In this document: positions 53,942-64,000 of the stretch, one piece after another | Layout of the letters: each line of letters opens with the position of its first letter | Position numbering within the stretch: position 1 is the stretch's first letter | From: Niebla homalea | Taxonomy: Eukaryota; Ascomycota; Lecanoromycetes; Lecanorales; Ramalinaceae | Assembly: GCA_019925105.1 (NCBI GenBank) | Contig: JAHGAU010000001.1 | Span: 2,294,001-2,358,000 of the forward strand | Length of the DNA stretch: 64,000 bases | Direction of reading: 5' to 3' | Notes under the pieces: generated by a model | The model's database searches: none | Told to the model about the DNA's origin: nothing | The model's input: only the letters and a program-made list of their open reading frames with translations | Position numbers and translations under genes: made by a program

Positions 53942-55969
53942 TTATGCAGGCATCTCGGTCCGCCCATGACTGTGCGGACTCCGCTCATCCAATTCTGCAG
54001 GCCGCACTCGCTCATCCAACTCTGCAGGCCTCACTGACTGATTGTGCATCTCCGAAACCCACTGGCCATCCTTGTACATGGCTCCCTCGGGTTTTGGAAT
54101 ATCCGCACCGGGTTCATAGCCGGGGGGTAGTTGATTACCCGGCGCATAGTGTCCTTTGTACATCTCCTCTTGATCAACAGCCGGTGGGAAGTTGGAGTTT
54201 TGATTCTTTGCCTTCTTTCTCCGTCGGAGTAGGAACCAGGCAGCGCCCGCAATGATGGCCAGGCCAGCGATACCACCAACAACCCCACCAGCGATGGCTC
54301 CCGTGTTGGTGCCAGATGACGGTGCAGGTGTTGCACTAGCTGTTGCAGTAGTATTGGTCTTCGGACTCGTTGCAGCAGCTGTAGGAAGACGTATCAGCGT
54401 GACGAAGAAGAATCATGTGGAGAGCCGTTCTTACCAGTGAAATTGGTCGTTGCCAACAATTTGGCAACTCCTGGGGTAAGTCCGGAAAGATAGGACCTAG
54501 CAAGACAATTAGCCAGAGAAAGAAGCATAGGGAGTGAAACTAACTGTCCATTCTGGGCATAATAATTCTTGATAGCAGTGGACTGCTCATATGGTGGTGC
54601 AGAAGCAGAATAATGATCTTGCCACGTGAGACCGGTAAGATCGAAGACAGCCAAACCCTGCTTGTTTGGGTCCGGAGTAGCCATAGCAGCCAGGTCGATT
54701 TTGTCGTAGTCTCCTAGGACTGTCTTGCCATTGGAATCAGCTCCCCCAACCACCAAGATTTGACTGCCCCCCACTGCGTTGCAAGTGTGCCCATGACGTG
54801 GATTTTGCGGGTTGTAGGGGACGGTCAGCCATTCGAAAGCAGGCAGAGTGAGGATACTGATAGTATCGAACGGGACCGCTTGGGTTCCGAGGTTCCCATT
54901 GTTGCCATTGTACACGAAGATCTCGTAAGTATTATTGGTTGACGCAATTCCCGCAGCACAAGCATTTACTCTGGCCGCGGGTTGATTGCCACTGGTTGTT
55001 TGATTATACCATGTTTGGGTTGAGGGATCGAAGACTGGGATGGTGTCGTAATCAATCGGGTGACCTCCCTCATCTCTCCCACTCAAAGCAAGATAAATGC
55101 CGCTTGGGCCGAAGACAGGAACATAATGAAGGTTGCCATCGCGACGGACTCCGCCAGCAGCTGTAGCGCTTATGTTGGAGAAAGTCTTGCCGTCCATATC
55201 GAATTGGATCATGCCGGGTAGCAGACTGCTATTATAATTCTCACCCCAAACCTCACCCCCTAGAGTCCACGCGTTGGAGGGCCCACTGGCCGATAATGCC
55301 CTGCCGGGCCGGTTGATATTACGTAAAGCAGGCGAGCTTGTAGCAATGGTAGAAGACCATTGGCCGCTGCCTGACCCGTCTGGTTTGAATGACCAAAGGG
55401 ACAAAGGAGGTGGCTTGCTGTCGTAGGATATATCAGACGACTGCCCTTCGAACTGGCTATAGATAACATCTTCGGATTCATGGTACCACAGAGCCCCGCC
55501 ATTCAGATTAGGAGTATCCAAGGGCTTAGTTGTTGGGTTGAGTACGACGGTTGCGTTCATCCAGTCTTTTGAAAGGTCAAGGGATAGAGTTGCATCAGCT
55601 GAGATATGGTTGATAAGTCAATGTATCCTCAAACGTGCTTCCGGACTCACAGTATTGGTAAACGGTGCTTCCATTGTTCTGATAAGAGAATTGGCCACCA
55701 TCAATATAGAGGAATTTGCCAGCGACAACAGCTGCGGATACGTATTAGCGGTGGGAGATGCAAGCACGATCAAATGATCTACCACTGTGGAAGGCTCGAC
55801 GGAGGAATACATCTGTTGCTACCACACCGGGCTGTTGACGTTTTTCGATCACAGCAGGTTGTTGGTGGGGGTCTACGAGTGAGGAGAAAATGTCAAGCAC
55901 GCGAGCATCGAGGCAGGCAGAGAAGAAAACGAGCGTAATCAACGACCCAATGGAGTACGAAGACCGCAT
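53942..55969 (-). CDS. Secreted-entry Kelch-type membrane protein, paralog 2 (606 aa, 5 exons)
   Basis: Proposed structure is complement(join(53942..54378,54435..54496,54545..55598,55651..55731,55783..55969)); phases agree throughout. The signal peptide is MRSSYSIGSLITLVFFSACL. The propeller-like domain reads AVVAGKFLYIDGGQFSYQNN, SNAWTLGGEVWG, YEIFVYNGNNGN, HTCNAVGGSQILVVGGADSN, with several N-glycosylation sequons. A Ser/Thr/Pro stalk (TATASATPAPSSGTNTGAIA) precedes a Gly-rich transmembrane helix (GGVVGGIAGLAIIAGAAWFL), RRRKKAK and a tail of about 100 residues with YKGHYAPG and YKDGQW. The tail ends in a twofold 9-residue repeat (VRPAELDER twice). The same five-exon layout and TM design as the gene at 44459-46925 mark them as paralogs. 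Intron 3 (48 nt) would read through in frame if retained, adding 16 residues. Confidence 0.88.
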
Positions 55970-57411
55970 GGTGAATCAACTGAGGAATGAGTGAGAAGGC
56001 AGCAAGAGGAAATACAACAGGATGAGGAACCCCCAGCGTTATGAAGTGCTTCAAGTCGACAATCTGACTGTCCAGCCTTGTCCCAATAAAATACGAACTT
56101 CCTCCTGCAGATGACGGCAAAACCTCCTGAAACAACGCCCAGGCTAGCTCTGGACTCTTGTGATTGGGCAAGAGGAGCATCAGGAACCCATTTTTGGCGC
56201 CGCACAGCCGGTAAGGACATGAGGTTGTCCCAAATTATGGGAGGCTGAGCTCAGCCAAGACAGCACAAACAATCAGCGCTGCCACGAGCTAGGCTGCGAG
56301 GGATCCGAATTCATCTAATAGAAAACCGCTAGAGCCGACAGGTGCGTTAGTGCTTACTGCTCACTTTTCGTGGTCTTCCACTCTTCTCTTCTCATCGACT
56401 CATCTCGTGAGAGGGTGGTGGGGGGATTTCGGAGACATCATGTCTCTGACTGGGTGAAAAGAGCCTCAGCGTTGCACGCCGTACGGCACCTGTGTAGATC
56501 ACCATGCTATAGGTCAGATTACTTGTCAAAGACCATAAAGGAAGGCTGATTATGTAGCTGACGGGGAAATTCGGCAAGGTCAATTAAGTTTTATTGATGT
56601 AACCCGGCTCCATGTCCCGTCCGTTATCGCCCCTTATCGCTTCGATATCAATAATCCACAGCAAGTTGAAACTAGTACCCTCGTGTTTCAGAAGCAATGC
56701 GGGTTGAGCGATGAGTTTCCCTGCGCCATTCCATCATACATGCAGAAATCTGCATGCCGACAGTGTGCATCGCATCGCATTGACTCCATCAAGATGTGCT
56801 CACGAGAGTCCTTTCCCCGCATAATCCGACATACAGTAGCCCCCTATCTACGCGTTTCAAGTTAACTGCGAATGCTCGGCGCTCAATCCGAATACGCGCA
56901 CCTCCTAAATTGGCTTACAGAATCGCGAATTTCGAAAGTACTTTGATTAATATAACAGGTTGAGACTTAAGATCTTAATATAAATAGTCCTTTAGTAGAA
57001 GGAAAATACATATTCAAGATCCAACCTACGTACTGAATGAAATAAGTATTAAAGTACTTATTCAATGTTGTAGCAAAGGATACTGAATAGAAAAGACCAT
57101 TTTGTACGTAAATTTGTGCGATGCGTGCAGCGTAGATCACTCTTTTTTAAGTAGATATCAGAGTGTTGGAAAGTGATTGCTTGCTGATATCAACGAATAC
57201 CCCATTCCTGACGGTAATGCATCTGTACCCTTGCTTCTTTCTACTTGGTCTACAGTTATGTCTGGTCAATACTACAGCGTTGCTGACACCAAGACTAGGT
57301 ACGCAATGCATCTGCCCTACAGACAACATTGATTGTCATGGAAAGAACGTATGTTGAAGATGCATTGCCATCAGGTTAACTCCACGTCATTGGCATACCA
57401 AAGCCACGCAT
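55970..57411. other. Intergenic region, 1.4 kb
   Basis: Promoter region of the Kelch gene on one side and the 3' flank of the SDR on the other. An AT-rich stretch lies at about 56930-57090. No gene supported. Confidence 0.45.
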
Positions 57412-58194
57412 CTAATCTTCTCTGCCCATCTGTTGAAAGATTGGATCGAACGCTCCCCGCCACGCTGACGCACCCATACTTGCAAAGCCCACAGCCACTT
57501 CCTTTGGCGCCTTCTGTGCCAAACCTTCCATCGCTTGATCAAGATAGCTGTCGAGGCCCATAGGCTTAATAGCTTTGTCAGCCCCACCTTGTTGGGCGAC
57601 CACGGCGTTGCGATGCTCGGCGTCAAGAGCCGTGTCCACGTATGGTGGGGCAAGCTCAATGACGCGGCATGAAGTATCCTTCAATTGAAGACGAAGCGTG
57701 ACGGCAAAGTGATGGATAGCTGCCTTGGTCGGGCAATAGACCGGATATTCCGCAACTGGTACGAAGGCGAGCCCAGACGAGACCAAAACAAAGGAGGTCG
57801 GACCCTTCTGGGCCAGAAGATGTGGCACAAGAATCTGAGCGAGGATCATCGGCGCCGTAACGTTCGTGTCGACTTCGTTCTTGATGTTCTGAGGCGATGA
57901 GGACTGGCTGTCTTTGAAATCGAATGATTTCTGGATGCCGGCCATGGCTATTACAGTGTCAATCTTGGGGAAGGCCTTCAGGAGTTTGGAGACCTGGTCG
58001 GGCAGAGTCGCCAGATCTGCAGTGTCCATTTGCTGAATACCGAGGCCAGGAAGCTCTTTTTGCAAAGCTTGAAGGCGCTCAACGCGACGTCCTGTTGCAA
58101 TGACAGTCTTTCCTGCTGCATGAAAGCGTCTGGCAAAGCCCTCCCCAAGGCCAGAAGTTGCACCAATGATGGCGATCGTGTTGAAGTTCTCCAT
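57412..58194 (-). CDS. Short-chain dehydrogenase/reductase (260 aa)
   Basis: Single exon. The Rossmann glycine motif is IIGATSGLGEGFARRF near residue 10 (TGxxxGxG class with Gly-Ala first). Next are the adenine-binding MDTADL and the structural Asn motif region VIAMAGIQ (NNAG-like but degenerate). The active site contains Ser in VLVSSGLAFVPVAEYPV, with YCPTKAAIHHF (Tyr-x3-Lys) at about 155-160. The catalytic set Ser-Tyr-Lys is complete. Subgroup looks like the DltE-type SDRs common in fungi and bacteria; cofactor (ATGRR after the second strand) suggests NADP(H). The substrate is not predictable. No N-terminal targeting sequence. Confidence 0.93.
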   Translation of the reverse strand: MENFNTIAIIGATSGLGEGFARRFHAAGKTVIATGRRVERLQALQKELPGLGIQQMDTADLATLPDQVSKLLKAFPKIDTVIAMAGIQKSFDFKDSQSSSPQNIKNEVDTNVTAPMILAQILVPHLLAQKGPTSFVLVSSGLAFVPVAEYPVYCPTKAAIHHFAVTLRLQLKDTSCRVIELAPPYVDTALDAEHRNAVVAQQGGADKAIKPMGLDSYLDQAMEGLAQKAPKEVAVGFASMGASAWRGAFDPIFQQMGRED

Positions 58195-59088
58195 CTTGGA
58201 TAGTGAAATTTCTTGAGTAATGATTTAGTGACTTGCTTATGGCTTTGCGTTGGTTGATTTGTAGTATACAATGTGGGTTCTCTGGGATGTCCGCTCTGGG
58301 CGGAAGAGACAATTGAGCAATTGGACGTGGGCTTTGTCCCTATGTCTTACTTCGAGACCATGTAGCCACGTCAGTCTTGTTTTGATCTAGAACCTAACAA
58401 TGTGGATCCGATTGGAACCATAATTAACAACCATTGTTTGTGTCACTGGATCACCAATCACGTTCCTGGAATACAATATTGCTCGGAAGGTGCACCAGGT
58501 GTACAGGTTGTTGGTGCGGCGTTAGGAGGTCAAGACCGGGCGTTTAACGGATATTATTATGGTTCAGTCAGACGAACAGGAACCCGAGTCCAGCTTTGTG
58601 GCTATGGATCAGCACGAAGGACTCGGTCCGTAAGCTTCACGACGGGGAGCATGGCAAGCATGGGAAACCAAGGTATTCGGTGAAGTGCAAAGCCTTTCCC
58701 ATTCAACCCTCTAGTTCAATCGCTACTGGCACTTACGACGACGATGAAACCATTTTTGAATAATTTCCCACGTTTGGACGACGCCGCAGTACTTAAGCGT
58801 TGTTCTTTGGCATCGGTCTCGTCGATATTCAAGAATGTTGTTGAACGGAACCAGGCGTATATTGAACGAATGCTGGGTCTGATTTCAAATTGATGCCTTG
58901 GGCAAAGATAGGGGCCCCGGGGTTTACGTTGGCAACCATTCTTACCTACGGGCCTTCAGCTCGCTAGCTCCGGGCCCTACAAAAAATTGATAGGCATCAG
59001 CTTTGGGGTTTACAGTTCAGCCGCTGATAAGAGCTGTCACCGTTGAATTCCCATATCCCACATTCACCGGGATCTAGATGTCGAAATC
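58195..59088. other. Divergent intergenic region
   Basis: Holds promoters of the SDR and of the next plus-strand gene. An open frame at 58402-58683 has odd composition and is not supported. Confidence 0.4.
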
Positions 59089-60141
59089 ATGTCGAAATCT
59101 GCACCCAATCTTCCAGCTCGGAAACCCGTAGGCCGGGAAGCCCAGGAGAGCGACGAGGAACACCCTCCCGCGTACTCCGCCGGGCCCTCTTCACCTCCGC
59201 CCAATGCTTCCCCAAGCAACCATGAAAGGCCATTGGTGCAACCGACCTCTTCATCCATCAATCTACGTGCAGACAAACCTGCTGTTAACTTTGCCGCCTA
59301 TGCAATAAGAGGCTCCACCTTCTCCGAAGACTCCTCCACCCGCACGTTCCACCACGCCGGCCTCTGCTCCGACCCAGCTGCCCTCGAGAAGCTCCTCGAA
59401 GCTCAGCTAAACCTCCCGCCCATCCCCGTGGTCCGCATCCGAGGCCGCCGCTGGGAAGGCGAAGGTCAAGAAGATTTCGACATCCGACTGAACATCCTTC
59501 CCCTCATCCTCCGCGGCCACCAGGGGAGAGACTGGCACTACATCAAGTGCCTCGAAAAGGGGGAGCTGGGTCTCCGCGGCGGTGCCGCCGAGGGCGTGAA
59601 TCCCAACGTCGAAGGCGGCCTCCAAGCATGGATCAAGCGCTTCTGCGAGGATAGGTCGCATCACAAGAGTTTCACCATCCGGCGGGCCGTCACCGGGTGG
59701 GACACCAACGCGCTCGAGGGGCAACTGCGGACGCTTCTGGCGTCGAGGATTGGGTACCCAGGCACTGTGAAGATATCGTTCCTGTTGACGCATTCGGTGC
59801 TCACGATCCACACACCCAACCCGCCGGGGTTCCTGGATCATGCGACCAGCATTCTCTTCAGCGGGAGGAAGAAGGAGGTCAAGAAATTTGAGCCGGTGAG
59901 ATCGGTCTGGCCGTACAGCATCGCCGTGAACGCCGAGAACTTGGAGAGGAGGCGGATCCCGGCGGTCAAGAGCGAGGCAGAGTGGTTCTCGCAGTGGCAG
60001 GCGGCCATTGCGATGGGAGTGTGTGAGCAGAGGAAGGGGTGGATCAGCGCCGAGGATCAGATGGATCTGATGCTGCTGCCTGAGAGGGGGGAGATGAAGT
60101 GGCCGGCGAATGCGTCACACCCGGGCCAGCCGCATGGGTGA
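59089..60141 (+). CDS. Conserved uncharacterised ascomycete protein (350 aa)
   Basis: Single exon. Residues 1-60 are Pro/Ser-rich and likely disordered (SDEEHPPAYSAGPSSPPPNA). The rest looks globular: VNFAAYAIRGSTFSEDSSTR, VVRIRGRRWEGEGQEDFDIR, LNILPLILRGHQGRDWHYIK, then FTIRRAVTGWDTNALEGQLR and TLLASRIGYPGTVKISFLLT. The C-terminal helix region is WFSQWQAAIAMGVCEQRKGW. I recall similar proteins as uncharacterised in filamentous ascomycetes but cannot name the family. The PPAY near residue 25 is a PPxY motif, which could bind WW-domain proteins such as Rsp5-type ligases (inference). Codon use strongly favours C/G third positions, consistent with a real gene. Confidence 0.8.
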   Translation: MSKSAPNLPARKPVGREAQESDEEHPPAYSAGPSSPPPNASPSNHERPLVQPTSSSINLRADKPAVNFAAYAIRGSTFSEDSSTRTFHHAGLCSDPAALEKLLEAQLNLPPIPVVRIRGRRWEGEGQEDFDIRLNILPLILRGHQGRDWHYIKCLEKGELGLRGGAAEGVNPNVEGGLQAWIKRFCEDRSHHKSFTIRRAVTGWDTNALEGQLRTLLASRIGYPGTVKISFLLTHSVLTIHTPNPPGFLDHATSILFSGRKKEVKKFEPVRSVWPYSIAVNAENLERRRIPAVKSEAEWFSQWQAAIAMGVCEQRKGWISAEDQMDLMLLPERGEMKWPANASHPGQPHG

Positions 60142-61019
60142 GATTGCTGAGCTGCCCCGCGTGGACATCGTAAGAGGCAACAACATGCTGCAGTTTAAAA
60201 GAAAAAAGAAGACGGGCTTTTGGGTGACAAGATTTACTCTCCCGCATGAGTTGCATCGGTGTCTCGAATGCTCGTAGACGATTCTCATCATCGGCCTTGG
60301 ATAAGCCAGAGTATAGCACACACCCAAGAGATCAGCTATAGAATCAAACGGTACGCATGGCTTTACCCGATCCTCAAGTGTTGAATGATGCTTACAATAA
60401 TGTTCTTTCAGCGTGATCGGCTTGGCACGACCAGCCGAGCATCAACCACGAGCTGTTCCTTTGAACGCACGATATACAAGGTTTCGGGTGTGGTGAGTAA
60501 ATGTTGCCCTTGCGGGTAATTGGTGTGTACATGCTTCTACACGTCGCTCAACAACAGGTATATACAAAATGTTGCAGCATATGAGAAGGGAGGACAATCT
60601 TGGTTCGAGCCTTGGACTCCAAAGCGTCTCTTACGTACTTCCAAATATTGCTCGTACGACTCCCATATCACCCTCTTTTCGCACCCCTGGGTATCTTCGC
60701 CAATATTATTACGTCTCTTCGTATTCCCTCGCCGGTGCCGAAATCACTTCGAATTCTCTGCCGACCGCTACTTTCCTGTTGAGAAGCGATTAGCAAGAGA
60801 GCCTTTTGAAACATTGGAACGGCTAAAGTGGGTTGACGTACTGGTCACCCTTTCGACTTTGTCTTCTCCTTCGTTATCGAAAACGTTCGACCGCTCGGCG
60901 AGAAATCCCCACTGTCGTCCTTCTTCAGCCGGAGATGCCCATCACTATCCGTCGCGTCGGCTCGGTAGACCATCTCCTCAGAAAGTCGAGTTGGTGAATG
61001 CAGATGCGGCAGTGATGCC
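60142..61019. other. Intergenic region
   Basis: No intact gene; open frames on both strands are short or composition-poor. Borders a permease relic at its right side. Confidence 0.45.
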
Positions 61020-61200
61020 TACACCTGCCCGTGAACCACTTGCGGGCCCAGAAGAACCAGGAGCCGAAGGCGAAGATGGCGAAGATGGCGACGATGACAA
61101 CGGCCACAGGGGTGTAGTTCAGGTTTCCGGAGGTGACGCTGTTGACGGTCGGTAAGCAAAAAGCGACCATGATGAATGCAATCCAAAGGTTCACGTACTG
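61020..61200 (-). pseudogene. C-terminal relic of an amino-acid/GABA permease (APC family)
   Basis: The minus frame reads VNLWIAFIMVAFCLPTVNSV, then TSGNLNYTPVAVVIVAIFAI and FGSWFFWARKWFTG. This matches the last transmembrane pair and the ARKWFTGP tail typical of fungal amino acid/choline/GABA transporters. Sequence before it and after FTG loses the family pattern, and no start or other ten helices are found in the flanks, so it is a fragment left by deletion. No function. Confidence 0.78.
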
Positions 61201-61516
61201 TCGCATGGGCATTTCCTGACTTGAACGAATCATCGTACTACCACTTTGCCATCCATGTTGGTCTCAGCTGGGAAGTCCCTCGTTTACGTGTTACTTATGT
61301 TTTTAAAAGGTGCAAGGGTAGTGGGTCAAAGGAGGTCAGGGCTTGGAATTCTTGTCTCATGCAAGGGATCATGTTCTCGACAAGAAAAGAAGGGGACGAT
61401 CTGGATTTTGAACCTATATCGTACCTAATCATACATCTGTCGCACGTCTGAAAATTTCGTGCCACTCTGATCCCAATACCACCAGCAAATTCGGCAGCAA
61501 TAGCAGCACATCAACC
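61201..61516. other. Intergenic region before the MARVEL gene
   Basis: No gene; probably contains the promoter of the MARVEL-domain gene at 61517. Confidence 0.4.
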
Positions 61517-62232
61517 ATGCCCAACTGCATCAGCATCACCTTACGCGCCCTCGAGGTCCCGGCCCCCCCCTTTCCTTCGGCCCCCTTTAACATCAGGAGA
61601 ACCCGTACTAAACAACCAAGGCAGGCCTTCTTCGGCCTCATCATCCTCGCTCTATCAGGCCACCTCGTCGCTAGCCAATCCTACGGCACCGCGCCCACCA
61701 GCACCAAATACAACATCTTCCTCGGCAGCTGGACCGTCCTGGCCTCGATCCTCGGCTCCCTGAGCAGTGCGCTATCGAGATGGGAAGGCGCCTTCCTCGT
61801 CTCCTTGGACGGGCTGAGCGTGTTGCTGTCGTTTGCCGGTGGCGTGGTGAGTTCGGATTACTCCTCCTCCCCCCCCCCTCTTTTACCGTCGATTCCCGCG
61901 CTCCTCGGCGGCTACGTCATGCTCATCCAAAGAGCATCCTTTGGGGCTGATGTATTCTGGTGGGTATCCAGGCATACGCGGTCCAAGTGGGCCCTCCGAC
62001 GTGTGCGTGCAGCAAACCACAGGCGTCCTGCCCGCGGCTGGTCCTCAACGATATCATCAACGGGGGCAAGAATGAGAAGGGGGAGGTCGATCTCCACGCC
62101 GATCGCGTGAACCGTTGTAGGGAGGCTCAGGCGGATGATGCGTTCATGTGGTTCGCGTTCGCGTGCTTCCTGGGGAGCTTCATGATCAACTTTGTCTCTT
62201 GGAGGAGAGCGGGAATGAGGAAGTTGGGGTGA
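61517..62232 (+). CDS. MARVEL-domain membrane protein (173 aa, 3 exons)
   Basis: Proposed structure is join(61517..61555,61625..61846,61972..62232), all phase 0. Product: MPNCISITLRALE, then AFFGLIILALSGHLVASQSY, KYNIFLGSWTVLASILGSLS, then FLVSLDGLSVLLSFAGGV, and after a Cys-rich loop DDAFMWFAFACFLGSFMINF. Four hydrophobic segments in a 2+2 pattern and the short polar N-terminus match MARVEL proteins (Nce102-like), which sit in the plasma membrane or vesicles and shape membrane domains. The first intron has an unusual GTCCCG donor and a poly-C tract, but removing it joins RALE|AFFGL as expected. Loop 2 is enlarged (PPTCACSKPQASCPRL, then KNEKGEVDLHADRVNR). Confidence 0.82.
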
Positions 62233-62485
62233 GGGGTGTTAGAAGGGGGGGAATGCATGTCGAATATTGACAGATGAGCTCATCGGTCAAACAGGGAAAG
62301 CATGGTACTAGTACTTGTTGGGAACAGTTGTCGCCGATTATTGGCGCCGGCGGTAGAATTGAACACGGAGCAGAGGAGGTTAGCGCATGGCCTAATTGCC
62401 CCTACCAACCATTCATAAGACTCACTATTTGTTCTATTGGATTTTGGACGGTCATGCCGTTACATCCCTACAAGATTTGCTGTAC

Positions 62486-63484
62486 TCATGAAATCACATT
62501 GAAAGACGCCATGTTATTCGCTCCCATCTCCATAATCCACCAAAGCACAAAAAGGGCTGGCCAAGATCTACCATCAAACGTCTGCTTTGAGGCCCCATTC
62601 GACGATGCAGTCGATGTACTGGTGGGCCTGGCGGTGCTCACTGCTCCACCTATGGTGCTTGATAACACAATCGTCGCCACCCCCAGGTCCGGGGCAGCAG
62701 TCGTGCTTGCTAAGCCGGTGGCCGTGGGCAAGATCATTGCTTGACTGGCTGCGTATGTCTCATTTTGCCAGCCTTGACAATCCGTCATTGTAAGATACGT
62801 ATCGTGCCAGCTCTCGAGTAGTCGAACGGGCTGCTTGAGGAGTTCAGACCCTGCGAAGTAATGATTGGAAGCCGGTGCGAAACCATGCCTGTTACGGTAG
62901 TATTGAAGGGTACACGAATCCCCACAATCAACGTCGGGGTCGGGGTCGGGGTCGGTTATGTTGGAATACCCTTTTGTGAGGTAGCAGTACTCGCCATTGC
63001 TATGACAAGTTAAAGTCAGTCAAGAAACGGAACTGGGAAGGAAGACCAGGATGATTCCGTACCTGTCTTGGGCGCAGGCTTGTGTCCAGGTATACTCGAG
63101 CATGTTACCGATTATCCACACAGGATCTGCTGTAAATTGCCCCACTTGCTGGTCTCTAGTCTCTTTCGCAGCATCGCCTTGTAGGTTGCATTGTTGTCGG
63201 AGGTTGGACACATAGTCTTCCAGCGAATCCTTGCACTCACTTGTACAAATCACTGACAGGTCTTCGGCGGAAGGGCGACCCTTAGGCAAAGGATTGGCCG
63301 TGAGGTGGACGAATTGTCTTGGGCACGCAATCTCTTTTGCGTAGGCATTCTTGCATTTAGGAGACGTGGTGTCGGCTAAGGAAGACGTCGAGTACTGCCA
63401 GAGGGGGCCGACATCGTCGAGTGAGAGACTTGCCAGCGCTGTGATCAGAAAGCAGCTGACGATCAGGCAATGGACTTGATACAT
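62486..63484 (-). CDS. Secreted Cys-rich protein (311 aa, 2 exons)
   Basis: Proposed structure is complement(join(62486..62999,63063..63484)); the intron starts GTACGG, ends ATAG and keeps phase. A signal peptide (MYQVHCLIVSCFLITALASL) is followed by a helical Cys domain: CKNAYAKEIACPRQFVHL, then LSVICTSECKDSLEDYVSNL, QCN, and YTWTQACAQD|SNGEYCYLTK. The second exon contains a DPDPDPDVDCGDSC stretch, encoded by a GGGGTC repeat, and a Ser/Thr-rich tail ending in a hydrophobic segment (WPALFVLWWIMEMGANN) that could be a GPI signal or short membrane anchor. I recall the CTxEC...Y...C layout in fungal extracellular proteins near LysM modules, but no LysM is visible. Function unknown. The terminal 25 residues are uncertain because an unrecognised intron is possible. 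Confidence 0.72.
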
Positions 63485-64000
63485 TGCAAAGCCTCACGGA
63501 GCAAGGACAGCGAAGGCGATCAAGGCCCTCCCCATCACCAGTAATCTTTGCGGCAGCATGGACACATGACGAGACGAAGATGATACTGAAAAGACACTGG
63601 CTATAGTCACAAATCAAGTTGGGAATGAAGACATGAAAAAATTCAAATGGTAATGCAATGAAGGGGCTATTCATTGTATGAATAGAAATATTGACTGGTG
63701 GAGCCTTGCACCCATCATCGCTGTTGAACGAGCAAAGCTGCAACAGATGAGGCCGTAATGAGGCAGAGCTGCGCCAGTGACAAGTCGCTCGTGCCTCCAC
63801 TCCACATTTGGGCAGCTGCTGTTTCAGATTCCAAGTTAAAGTCGTAATCCGTAGTCGTGGTGTGATGAATGGGGCGGGTGCAGCTTTTGGCCGCGATTGC
63901 ACAATTTGCACTGCACAACGGCCGCAGTTTATCCAGGAAATATGCAAACCATGTCCCCTTCCCCTTGTCGCCCTTCTTATGCAAGACACTGCAGCCTTAT
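63485..64000. other. Terminal intergenic region
   Basis: Upstream of the secreted-protein gene. Open frames on the minus strand are not convincing and run to the window edge. Confidence 0.4.

Noticed and set aside
58402..58683. 93-codon plus-strand frame
   Set aside because: No domain, unusual composition and lies in the promoter gap between two divergent genes.
61517..61640. Reading straight through the poly-C stretch as exon in the MARVEL gene
   Set aside because: Removing it as an intron joins RALE to AFFGL, the expected MARVEL pattern; the intervening codons are Pro/Arg-rich and atypical.

Overview
The window looks like part of a nuclear chromosome of a filamentous ascomycete (Pezizomycotina, perhaps Dothideomycetes). 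Genes are monocistronic on both strands and are cut by short GT-AG introns, mostly about 45-140 nt. Typically fungal families are present: a Zn2Cys6 regulator with an AflR-type C-terminus, an LSH/Irc5 remodeler, Bms1, a Pbi2-type inhibitor, a MARVEL protein, GFA and EHN-type epoxide hydrolase enzymes, a HET-domain relic and GPI-like surface proteins. Base composition is near 50% GC. Exon structures were built by eye from splice signals, frame continuity and family similarity; no search was run.

Layout. 0-10 kb: a charged RS-rich protein (1827-3215), a broken AAA+ ATPase gene (3933-4985), a long gap, and a proline/serine-rich protein ending at 9280. 10-21.7 kb is a conserved core: BMS1 (minus), a four-exon Pbi2-like proteinase inhibitor (plus), a mitochondrial PDHK/BCKDK-type kinase, an AflR-like transcription factor and an atypical dual-specificity phosphatase. 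22-31.3 kb: an unknown 506-aa protein, a small Cys-bearing protein (minus), the LSH helicase and a low-complexity membrane protein followed directly by a 38-bp minisatellite. 31.6-38.7 kb: a tiny two-exon Cys-rich protein, a GNAT acetyltransferase, a LOG-family phosphoribohydrolase, a HET-domain pseudogene, an unknown protein and a RING protein. 39-43 kb: an unknown protein and an epoxide hydrolase. 44-56 kb is a surface-protein district: two convergent paralogous signal peptide + Kelch + single-TM genes enclose a Ser/Thr-rich GPI-like protein, a basic protein and a GFA enzyme. 57-64 kb: an SDR, a conserved unknown, an amino-acid permease relic, a MARVEL protein and a secreted Cys-rich protein.

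Three short non-autonomous DNA elements (about 0.63, 40.5 and 47.3 kb) share terminal inverted repeats built on AACCGGA, in several ends as two copies 17 bp apart, and are flanked by TA. Three genes (AAA+, HET, permease) are visibly dead. I see no CRISPR, rRNA, clear tRNA or intact transposase. The genes do not form one pathway. The most coherent local groups are the Kelch-membrane pair and the regulatory neighbourhood around the AflR-like factor, which has no biosynthetic cluster in view.
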